From assembly GCA_009787675.1 (NCBI GenBank), contig WQSU01000185.1, positions 1 through 5,243 on the forward strand: DNA of 5,243 nt. The letters are read 5' to 3'. The first letter of the stretch is position 1, and each line of letters opens with the position of its first letter. The DNA is from Lentimicrobiaceae bacterium. GTDB taxonomy: Bacteria > Bacteroidota > Bacteroidia > Bacteroidales > WCHB1-69. Positions 1-5,243 of this stretch are shown one piece after another. The position numbers and the translations under genes are program-made. The notes below the pieces were generated by a model. It was not told the origin of the DNA. It saw only the letters and a list, made by a program, of their open reading frames with translations, and ran no database searches.

Positions 1-360
1 CATCTCTAAAATCGTATTATATTCTTCTCCGCTATCACCGCCCAAAGCAAGGAGTTTTTCAAGCCAGTATTCATATTCTTCGTTCCATTCATTGTATTGG
101 GCTAAGGCTTGTTCTAAGTCTTCCCCAGAACGCTTACTGTGAGAAGGACAATCAGATAAAATATTATAGGGAAGTGTATTGACAATTCCTACGGTGCCCT
201 TTGGAAATTCCGGTTGTGAGCATGTACTATAAACATATTCAATGGAGTAGTTGGAATAATTGCTGATATTGGTAACTGAAAAGAATTGATTTCCTGCCGG
301 TAGGGACTTCCCTCCTTGTAGTTGACGTACCGAGTGATCTCCATGAGGGGAACTTAATCC
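1..360 (-). other. Post-solenoid C-terminal region of the protease, truncated by window edge
   Basis: Residues 1262-1381. The first part is Ser/Asn-rich and ends at Cys1332 in SDCPSHSKRS. From about residue 1341 the sequence becomes acidic and aromatic (QYNEWNEEYEYWLEKLL) and probably forms helix, unlike everything before it. In Bacteroidetes cell-surface proteins such a helical part often comes between a beta-helix and a C-terminal sorting domain. No sorting domain lies in the window, so its presence further left is a prediction. Confidence 0.55.
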
Positions 361-3300
361 GGGTATAGCCCCCACTACGAAGTCGGTTACCTCACTTTCT
401 TTAAACAAATTGCAGAGAAATTGCAACCCTGTAACTACCTGATGAGGAGGAGCCGGTTGTGATGAGTTTACAGCTATAGCCTGTATGCCGGCAAACAGTT
501 CGTAGAAATTGTTTTTATAGATTACATTTTCCTCACTTCCACTGCTTTCTATTTTTACACCAATAGTTTTAGAAGATTTTTCATTCAAGAAACTATTTTC
601 TTCTATGGTGTATCCGGTTGACTGAGAAGTATATATTCCAACAGCACTGTTAAGAGTCAGGTCAAATTGATTATACTTAACATTTTGGAAGTTTACTGCA
701 TTTAATTTTACGCCGGATAAATTGTTTGTGAAATTGTTGTTTTGAATAGAACCTGAAGGAATGATTCCGGTGTTGCTTGCAGACAGGGCAATATAAAATC
801 CTGAAAATGTAGAATTTTTACAGTGTAAACATGTATTAACAGCTTTTATCCCTATATTACTTTCTTTTGAATAAATACCAGGACTATTGTTATTTACCTG
901 ATTGGTTTCATTTAAGAATGTACATTTTGTAACTGTACCTTGCTTGCTGTCAAGCAGTTTTAAGTGAACATCAAAATCCAAGTTGCTATTTGGATAATTG
1001 TTATTGATGATAAATTGTGTATTGGAGAGCTGGGCATCGGAACGCATTCCTGTTTGTATTCCTACTTTGTTATTGATAAAATAGGCGTTATCCGCTTCAA
1101 CAATAGCTCTATAGGAAGCCCAAATGCCGGTTAAAGCATTTTGGACAGTAGCGCCGTTTTTGAGTTCCACATAACCGTGCGGATCAGGCCAAGCCGACTC
1201 TTTGCCTGCTACAAAGATACCCTGCCACATTACATTGGCTGCCGTACTGGTAAAGGTGCCGCCATCTATAGTGAGTTTGCAGATGGCGCTAACAGAAACC
1301 ATACTGTTTTCGTTACACTTTACAGTGCCTGTATTGGTTAAGGCGGCGCCCGGAAGCAGGTCAACAGGAACAGATAGTAATTGATTGATACCCGACCAGC
1401 GGGTAGCGCTATTGGTTACCACAACGCCATTGTATTGGTTTAGTGGCGTTGCACTTGAGAAGTTACACCCTGTTATCCATACTTCACCGCAGTTGTCCAT
1501 GTTAAGGAGCGCTCCGAAATCTGTTCCGAAATAATTATTATCCAATCCGAAATTGGTTCCGTTAAATATGCCGGATGGAGCCGTTTGCGGCGTTGAGATG
1601 GGTTGGAAATGAACGCCGGTTTTATTGTTTTCAAAAAGGGCATTCACAGCCGTTACCATGCCGCCGCTCTGCACGGTAATACCTGTTATGGCATTCTTAA
1701 TGGCGCCGCCATTACTTATGTGAACATCTCCCTGATATTGTGGCAACAATGCTCTGGCATTATCGCCCATTACAGTGATACCTTGCCACATTGTACCGGC
1801 AGTGGCGTTGGTAAATGTGCCGCCGTTAATATGGAGTTTGCCGCCAAGATGAACAGTTACTGTACTGTGTTCGTTGCATTTCACGCTACCCATGTTGGTT
1901 AAAGTAGCGCCTGTTTGCAGGGCAACAGGCGTGGATATTAATTGATTGGTCCCCGACCAGTTCGTAAAACTATTTTCAACCATAATCCCATAGTTGAGAT
2001 TTGAGGTAAAATAGTTTGAAAATAAACAATCGGATACATCCACACCACCGCTGCTTTCCATTTTAAGATGTCCCTCAAAAAAAGCAGGATTGCCTATATA
2101 GCTGCTGTTTAAAGCAAATTGTGCTTGTGTAAAAGTGCCGGATATACCACTTTGAGAGGACGCAATAGCTGTAAAATGAACGCCTTTTTTATTGTTCATG
2201 AAATAGGCATTATTGGCATTTACCATGCCACCGCCATCTACGGTAATGGCGCACAAAGCATTTTTTATGGCACCCCCGTTTGTTATTTGAACGTAGCCTT
2301 GGTATGGCTGCTGAAGAGGTTGACTTGAGTTTCCCATTACCACAATGCCTTGCCACATCTCATCCTCACAGGCGCTGGTGAGAGTACCGCCATTGATGAT
2401 GAGTTTGCCGCCGGGCTCTACTAAAATTTTAGCAGAGGGTAAGAAATAAACGGTGTTGGTTATGGTTAAGGTAACTCCGCTTGGAATAGTAATTTCATTT
2501 ATTGCACGTAAAGGGGTATTCCATACGGCATTTTGTTCAATAACTCCATAAACCAAAGGAAACCCGTTATTGCATTTAGAATCAACTGCCATTAATACAG
2601 CGCTATATGCATCTACTAAGCCATAACCCATTTGCTCACACCATGTGCCATTGGGACGAAAATAAGGTTGATATTCGTATAGTTTGTCTCGTACTTTTTG
2701 TGCAGTAGTTTCAATGATATCTCTAACCTGTAATCCTGTAAGATCTGGATTTATGGAAAGTACAAGAGCTGCAACTCCGGAAACATGCGGCGCCGCTTGT
2801 GATGTTCCATCCATGTAATCTGCGCTATTAAAGGGAATAGTTGAAAATATTGTTCTTCCTGGAGCTACAATGTCTAATTCATCTCCAAAATTAGAAAAAT
2901 CTGCCCTATGCCCAGTTATATCCATAGCCCCAACAACTAAAATATCAGAATTAGCGTTCGCCGGAAACGGAATGCTATAATTATATTCGTTGCCCGAAGC
3001 GAAGACCACAATAGCGCCTTTTCCATTTCTTCCCAAAGTAAGAGCGTTATCAATAGCTTCGGCAATTGCATCCACATAAATACCACTGGTGCCCCACGAA
3101 CAGTTGATAATATCTGCTCCATTTTCCCAAGCCCAATTTATTCCGGATGCTCTATTAATCTGACTACTAGGATTTGGTTGAATTGAATTACTAATAGACA
3201 TTAGAGTAGATTCGGGAGCAACTCCAACTACTTGTATGCCATTGTCTTTCACCGCACCAATGATTCCCGCAACGTGTGTTCCATGAAACCAATATAGTTT

Positions 3301-4143
3301 GCTCGGAGAAGAATGAGTTTCTGTATCATAGCTCAAAGACGAAATGTTGGGGGCTAAATCTATATGATCGAGTTGTATTCCATTATCTATAACCGCTACA
3401 GTAACTCCTTTGCCAAGTGTTATTTGCCACGCCTTGCAAGCGTTAATATCAACCCTTGTTGTATCCTGATCACCTTTATTTCCCTCATTGTGCAACCCCC
3501 ACAATCTGTAAAAATCAGAATCGTTGGCACACAACAAATCATCATTCGTAAGGAAATCGGGAATTGCTGAAGCAAAATAACCTGTTTCATAAAAATAATT
3601 AGCTACACTTAAGGTACTTTCAGTCGTCTCTTTTGTACATCTCAACGTAAACCACAAAGGCAAAAAAGGGATAGGTTTTACAATTACTGCATGCTTTTGT
3701 TCCGCTATGGTGTGCAATAAATGGTAATCAGAGAGCTCTTTCAATCTTACATGAAAATAGGAAGATACTCCAACTTCAGTATTTACAGGCGTAATAAAGT
3801 TTGGATGTACGGCAACAATATTAGCATCGTTTTTTAACAAATGAATCACCTCTTCATATTCCGGTTCTGTGGGATCGGCATAAAAAACAAGCTCTCCCAA
3901 CAATAAATCAGGGGTTGCTACATCTTGATTACAATTGACTATCTGATATTTAATGTTTTCTATCCTTTCTTTTTGAAAATTAGCTGTAGTGGTTATAGTT
4001 AACTTCGTTTTGTTTAAAGTTAAAAACTTTTTTTCACCTTTATAGTAATAGTAAGGTTCTTCGGAAAGATTTTGCGTTTTTGCCAAGAAACAAAAGGAAA
4101 GAAAGGCAAAAAATAAACCGGTGGAATAAATTATCTTTTTCAT
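1..4143 (-). CDS. Secreted subtilisin-like (S8) serine protease with tandem-repeat beta-solenoid, C-terminus off window
   Basis: The frame is open from the ATG at 4143 to base 1 (1381 codons, no stop), so the gene is partial at its 3' end. A signal peptide starts MKKIIYSTGLFFAF. The S8 triad is complete: Asp253 in VAVIDNG, His287 in HGTHVAG, Ser448 in GTSQAAPHVSG, plus oxyanion Asn385 in ASGNE. A prodomain precedes it. Three tandem units of about 185 residues and further beta-helix rungs follow, giving an extracellular endopeptidase with a long stalk or binding solenoid. At over 1381 residues it is far longer than a minimal subtilisin of roughly 400. A second in-frame ATG at 4149 would add Met-Leu; an in-frame TAA at 4159-4161 limits the start. 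I prefer 4143 because MKK begins a normal signal peptide. The 28-base gap to the lipoprotein gene suggests co-transcription. The protease assignment is firm; substrate and export route are inferred. Confidence 0.95.
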   Translation of the reverse strand, partial: MKKIIYSTGLFFAFLSFCFLAKTQNLSEEPYYYYKGEKKFLTLNKTKLTITTTANFQKERIENIKYQIVNCNQDVATPDLLLGELVFYADPTEPEYEEVIHLLKNDANIVAVHPNFITPVNTEVGVSSYFHVRLKELSDYHLLHTIAEQKHAVIVKPIPFLPLWFTLRCTKETTESTLSVANYFYETGYFASAIPDFLTNDDLLCANDSDFYRLWGLHNEGNKGDQDTTRVDINACKAWQITLGKGVTVAVIDNGIQLDHIDLAPNISSLSYDTETHSSPSKLYWFHGTHVAGIIGAVKDNGIQVVGVAPESTLMSISNSIQPNPSSQINRASGINWAWENGADIINCSWGTSGIYVDAIAEAIDNALTLGRNGKGAIVVFASGNEYNYSIPFPANANSDILVVGAMDITGHRADFSNFGDELDIVAPGRTIFSTIPFNSADYMDGTSQAAPHVSGVAALVLSINPDLTGLQVRDIIETTAQKVRDKLYEYQPYFRPNGTWCEQMGYGLVDAYSAVLMAVDSKCNNGFPLVYGVIEQNAVWNTPLRAINEITIPSGVTLTITNTVYFLPSAKILVEPGGKLIINGGTLTSACEDEMWQGIVVMGNSSQPLQQPYQGYVQITNGGAIKNALCAITVDGGGMVNANNAYFMNNKKGVHFTAIASSQSGISGTFTQAQFALNSSYIGNPAFFEGHLKMESSGGVDVSDCLFSNYFTSNLNYGIMVENSFTNWSGTNQLISTPVALQTGATLTNMGSVKCNEHSTVTVHLGGKLHINGGTFTNATAGTMWQGITVMGDNARALLPQYQGDVHISNGGAIKNAITGITVQSGGMVTAVNALFENNKTGVHFQPISTPQTAPSGIFNGTNFGLDNNYFGTDFGALLNMDNCGEVWITGCNFSSATPLNQYNGVVVTNSATRWSGINQLLSVPVDLLPGAALTNTGTVKCNENSMVSVSAICKLTIDGGTFTSTAANVMWQGIFVAGKESAWPDPHGYVELKNGATVQNALTGIWASYRAIVEADNAYFINNKVGIQTGMRSDAQLSNTQFIINNNYPNSNLDFDVHLKLLDSKQGTVTKCTFLNETNQVNNNSPGIYSKESNIGIKAVNTCLHCKNSTFSGFYIALSASNTGIIPSGSIQNNNFTNNLSGVKLNAVNFQNVKYNQFDLTLNSAVGIYTSQSTGYTIEENSFLNEKSSKTIGVKIESSGSEENVIYKNNFYELFAGIQAIAVNSSQPAPPHQVVTGLQFLCNLFKESEVTDFVVGAIPGLSSPHGDHSVRQLQGGKSLPAGNQFFSVTNISNYSNYSIEYVYSTCSQPEFPKGTVGIVNTLPYNILSDCPSHSKRSGEDLEQALAQYNEWNEEYEYWLEKLLALGGDSGEEYNTILEM
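361..858 (-). other. Non-repeated beta-helix-like rungs of the protease
   Basis: Residues about 1096-1261. Several rungs show the parallel beta-helix pattern of a hydrophobic residue or Cys, then N-x-F, then Gly plus an aliphatic residue: CKNSTFSGFYIA, IQNNNFTNNLSGVKL, IEENSFLNEKSSKTIGVKI and IYKNNFYELFAGIQ. This probably continues the solenoid of the three units without the 187-residue super-repeat. Related helices bind or cut polysaccharides in other proteins, but no catalytic residues can be assigned, so a binding or stalk role is only inferred. Confidence 0.65.
859..1398 (-). repeat. Tandem unit 3 of the protease solenoid (about 180 codons, most divergent)
   Basis: Residues 916-1095, starting at Trp916 in RWSGINQLLS. 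It has GAALTNTGTVKCNENS, KLTIDGGTFT, MWQGI (972-976, 187 residues after unit 2), NGATVQNA, NAYFINNKVGI, HLKLLDS, TKCTFLN and GIYSKES. The first half is close to unit 2. The second half has drifted but keeps the landmarks in order; the GGK turn has become ICK. The end is set by loss of alignment and is approximate. Confidence 0.8.
1399..1959 (-). repeat. Tandem unit 2 of the protease solenoid (187 codons)
   Basis: Residues 729-915, starting at Trp729 in NWSGTNQLIS. It carries TGATLTNMGSVKCNEHS, GGKLHINGGTFT, MWQGI (785-789), NGGAIKNA, NALFENNKTGV, ITGCNFSS and GVVVTNS. The MWQGI motif lies 189 residues after that of unit 1. It is the most regular copy and resembles unit 1 in its middle and unit 3 in its first quarter. 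Confidence 0.88.
1960..2523 (-). repeat. Tandem unit 1 of the protease solenoid (188 codons)
   Basis: Residues 541-728, counted from Trp541. Landmarks shared with the next two units, in order, are PSGVTLT, GGKLIINGGTLT, MWQGI (596-600), NGGAIKNA, NAYFMNNKKGV, a HLKM segment with DCLFSN, and GIMVENS. Short strands alternating with Gly/Asn turns suggest a right-handed beta-solenoid. The entry into this unit differs from the other two (NTPLRAINEI in place of SG-NQL), as expected where the repeats meet the protease domain. Confidence 0.85.
2587..3453 (-). other. Peptidase S8 catalytic domain
   Basis: Residues about 231-519. The catalytic Asp253 codon is at 3385-3387, His287 at 3283-3285, oxyanion-hole Asn385 at 2989-2991 and nucleophile Ser448 at 2800-2802. 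The surrounding motifs (VAVIDNG, HGTHVAGIIGA, GTSQAAPHVSGVAALV) are near-canonical, and order and spacing fit the subtilase fold, so the enzyme should be active. INCSWG (about residues 346-351) corresponds to the conserved 'INxSxG' substrate-binding strand. The domain ends with GYGLVDAYSAV (506-516), the usual closing helix of secreted subtilases. Confidence 0.95.
3502..4080 (-). other. Prodomain region of the S8 protease
   Basis: Residues about 22-214 lie between the signal peptide and the catalytic domain. The last part contains ANYFYETGYFASAIPDF (from residue 181), which resembles the closing element of subtilisin propeptides (pattern like 'YxxGxxxxAxPDF'). It is followed by NDSDFYRLWGLHNEG ending at residue 221, matching the 'WGLxN' stretch usually found just before mature S8 domains. 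By family precedent this region folds the enzyme, keeps it inactive and is removed by processing. The first 130 residues are less recognisable; VAVHPNF (about residues 110-116) may belong to an earlier prodomain segment. Boundaries are approximate. Confidence 0.7.
4081..4143 (-). other. Signal peptide of the S8 protease
   Basis: Residues 1-21 are a basic start (MKK), a hydrophobic core rich in Phe and Leu, and FLA just before Lys22, consistent with Sec export and signal peptidase I cleavage near residue 21. Cys18 follows Phe17, which does not fit a lipobox, so a lipoprotein is unlikely. The exact cleavage site is a guess. Confidence 0.8.
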
Positions 4144-4171
4144 AAGCATTTGATTTAGTTATTTGTAATAT
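4144..4171 (-). other. Short intergenic spacer between lipoprotein and protease genes
   Basis: These 28 bases separate the TAG of the lipoprotein gene from the preferred ATG of the protease gene. They are A/T-rich and hold no hairpin, terminator or Shine-Dalgarno sequence, so the two genes are probably read as one transcript. If translation starts at the ATG at 4149, the spacer shrinks to 22 bases. Confidence 0.7.
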
Positions 4172-5056
4172 CTATTTTCCCTCTTCTAACGTGGTTTTTT
4201 CTACAATCAATTTAATATTGATATCTGTATCCAATTTATGGGTGAGTACAGCAATCCACCAGCTACCAATTGACATTGCTTCAAATGGAGTAAATAGAAC
4301 CTTAAAGGCGTAATCATTTCGTGATAAACGTACGAAGGATACAGGGAAGTAGTTTTTTATCAATGTACTGTTTTTACCACGCGCTAGCAAGAGCGTATAT
4401 TGAGAAAAATCGATATCTGGCACATTTTCTTCTTCACTACAAACATAATAGGTTTTCATTTCCTCATCATTATTTATTATGTATAATTCGTTCCCAATTG
4501 TGCCATAAGACTCTGAATAATCTAACCACTTACAAGCATTCGTAAGGTGTTGATCTTTAGTATAAATTTCGAAAGGAATGTCTATGGGGTAGCCGGAATT
4601 TTGGCAAGTTACGTTGAGATCAATCCGGTTATCTTCTTTTATTTTACTAATCACAAACGCCAAACTCCAGTTTTCGGAAACCGTAAGGGTATTTAACAAC
4701 AACTTCATATTCAATTGATAATGGGTTGCTGAGAGTTGCTGTAAATCTTTCACATTCACATCGCTAATACCATTTGTAGTTTTTCCGCTTGCCAGCAACA
4801 AGGTGTGTTTAGAAAAATCAATAGCAGGATAAGAACCTTTCGCGCAGGAAATATATTTTTCCAATTCATCATTACTGTTAATCATCAAAACCTTGTCATC
4901 GTAGAGCAGGTTTACCCAATGGCAAGAGGTTTCAGGCAGGGAGTATTCCGTAAAAGAGATATTTTGCGGATACTCTTTATCAGGTTCTGGGTTGCAAGAA
5001 GAGGCAACACCGGAAAAAATGAGCAGAAATACTGCAAGTTTTAATAAATTTTTCAT
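4172..5056 (-). CDS. Predicted outer-envelope lipoprotein with two copies of one domain; possible protease partner
   Basis: The gene encodes 294 residues. The N-terminus (MKNLLKLAVFLLIFSGVASSC) is a lipoprotein signal with Cys21 as the likely lipidated residue. The acidic NPEPDKE after it could favour outer-membrane or surface placement, which is inferred. The mature part is a tandem duplication: residues about 44-151 and 174-287 share a Cys-x-Trp start (C45, C175), a strand followed by IN-NDE, a second Cys (C71, C206), then IDFS-x-x-TLLLA-x-GK. No catalytic motif is visible. The IDFS...GK core followed by a late hydrophobic strand might fit a PrcB-type fold, at low confidence. The protease gene starts 28 bases downstream, so the product may anchor, mature or inhibit the protease. 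The start at 5056 fits the signal peptide exactly, although the leader is only A/T-rich. I do not recognise a named gene. Confidence 0.9.
   Translation of the reverse strand: MKNLLKLAVFLLIFSGVASSCNPEPDKEYPQNISFTEYSLPETSCHWVNLLYDDKVLMINSNDELEKYISCAKGSYPAIDFSKHTLLLASGKTTNGISDVNVKDLQQLSATHYQLNMKLLLNTLTVSENWSLAFVISKIKEDNRIDLNVTCQNSGYPIDIPFEIYTKDQHLTNACKWLDYSESYGTIGNELYIINNDEEMKTYYVCSEEENVPDIDFSQYTLLLARGKNSTLIKNYFPVSFVRLSRNDYAFKVLFTPFEAMSIGSWWIAVLTHKLDTDINIKLIVEKTTLEEGK
4196..4537 (-). repeat. Lipoprotein domain copy 2
   Basis: Residues 174-287. It matches copy 1 with Cys175, Trp177, IINNDEEMKTY, Cys206 and IDFSQYTLLLARGK (215-228), then YAFKVLFTPF and SWWIAVLTHKL (265-275). An insertion of about eight residues between Trp177 and the first strand makes it slightly longer. 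It lacks a partner for Cys151, so Cys175-Cys206 is the natural disulfide candidate. Confidence 0.8.
4604..4927 (-). repeat. Lipoprotein domain copy 1
   Basis: Residues 44-151. Key positions are Cys45, Trp47, the MINSNDELEKY strand-helix, Cys71, IDFSKHTLLLASGK (79-92), the strand-like YQLNMKLLLN, NWSLAFVISKI (129-139) and a last Cys151. It aligns with copy 2 over its first 50 residues; the second half is much less similar. Confidence 0.8.
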
Positions 5057-5243
5057 AAAATATTTTTTTTGGTTTATAAAAATGGAAGATTGTTTTGTAT
5101 AAAAATCATAACTATTATTTATGTTTATAACTTAAATTTAGTTTTTTTGGAAGTTTTTTGTAGTTTATTTATGCAAACCATTTATGGAGTAAAATAGTGG
5201 AGTGTCATAAAATCACACACTTTTTTGGGTGTAAAATCATAAA
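5057..5243. other. AT-rich intergenic leader upstream of the lipoprotein gene
   Basis: No gene is supported in these 187 bases. The region is strongly A/T-rich, with poly-T/poly-A runs at 5065-5072 and 5142-5148. The bases before the lipoprotein ATG are almost all A and T with no Shine-Dalgarno sequence, as is common in Bacteroidetes. A promoter for the two-gene unit should lie here, but no clean TTTG / TAnnTTTG pair was found on the minus strand. At the right end TAAAAT recurs at 5190, 5208 and 5232, and a weak stem of 5 of 6 pairs with a T6 loop spans 5215-5232. Confidence 0.6.

Noticed and set aside
1603..1902. Plus-strand open frame of 99 codons, with similar ones at 1141-1341 and 2119-2328
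   Set aside because: They lie codon-for-codon opposite the protease frame and resemble each other only because they are antisense to the three tandem units. They have no domain, leader or independent support.
859..2523. Tandem repeats as a CRISPR array or insertion element
   Set aside because: The period is about 560 bases, the reading frame is open throughout, and similarity is at the protein level. This is an intragenic coding repeat.
2937..3122. Minus-strand open frame of 61 codons in another frame
   Set aside because: It overlaps the S8 catalytic domain coding sequence, which is clearly the real frame.
3364..3570. Plus-strand open frame of 68 codons
   Set aside because: It is antisense to the junction of prodomain and catalytic domain, with no recognisable product.
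4321..5044. Plus-strand open frames at 4321-4545 and 4805-5044
   Set aside because: Both are antisense to the lipoprotein gene, whose signal peptide and internal duplication show the real coding strand.
5173..5186. Possible Bacteroidetes -7 promoter element (ATGGTTTG read on the minus strand)
   Set aside because: It misses the first two bases of TAnnTTTG and no TTTG lies at the required distance upstream, so it is not reported as a promoter.

Overview
The window looks like a piece of a Bacteroidetes (probably Bacteroidales) chromosome. The evidence is AT-rich non-coding DNA, start codons preceded by A/T-rich leaders with no Shine-Dalgarno sequence, a lipoprotein and a very large secreted multidomain protease of a style common in that phylum, and moderate GC inside genes. 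Genus cannot be decided from the sequence. No RNA genes, insertion sequences, CRISPR arrays or phage genes were seen.

All coding capacity is on the minus strand, so the window reads from right to left. From 5243 to 5057 there is an AT-rich leader without a gene. A 294-residue predicted lipoprotein, built of two copies of one small domain, occupies 5056-4172. After 28 bases comes the start (4143; alternative 4149) of a giant open frame. It runs without a stop for 1381 codons and leaves the window at base 1, so its C-terminus is missing.

The giant protein is a subtilisin-family (S8) serine protease. In order it has a signal peptide (residues 1-21), a prodomain (about 22-214), a catalytic domain with an intact Asp253/His287/Ser448 triad and oxyanion Asn385 (about 231-519), three tandem units of about 185 residues (541-1095), more beta-helix-like rungs (about 1096-1261), and the start of a C-terminal region that ends in an acidic, aromatic, probably helical stretch. 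The repeat region reads as a long beta-solenoid. A C-terminal type IX secretion signal would be expected beyond the left edge but cannot be seen.

The same strand, short gap and shared envelope destination suggest a two-gene transcription unit: a membrane-anchored two-domain lipoprotein followed by a secreted protease. This resembles the arrangement in the Treponema denticola dentilisin locus, where the lipoprotein PrcB is encoded upstream of the subtilisin-like PrtP. The lipoprotein's core motif could belong to a PrcB-like fold, which makes a protease-partner role a testable idea, not an established one.
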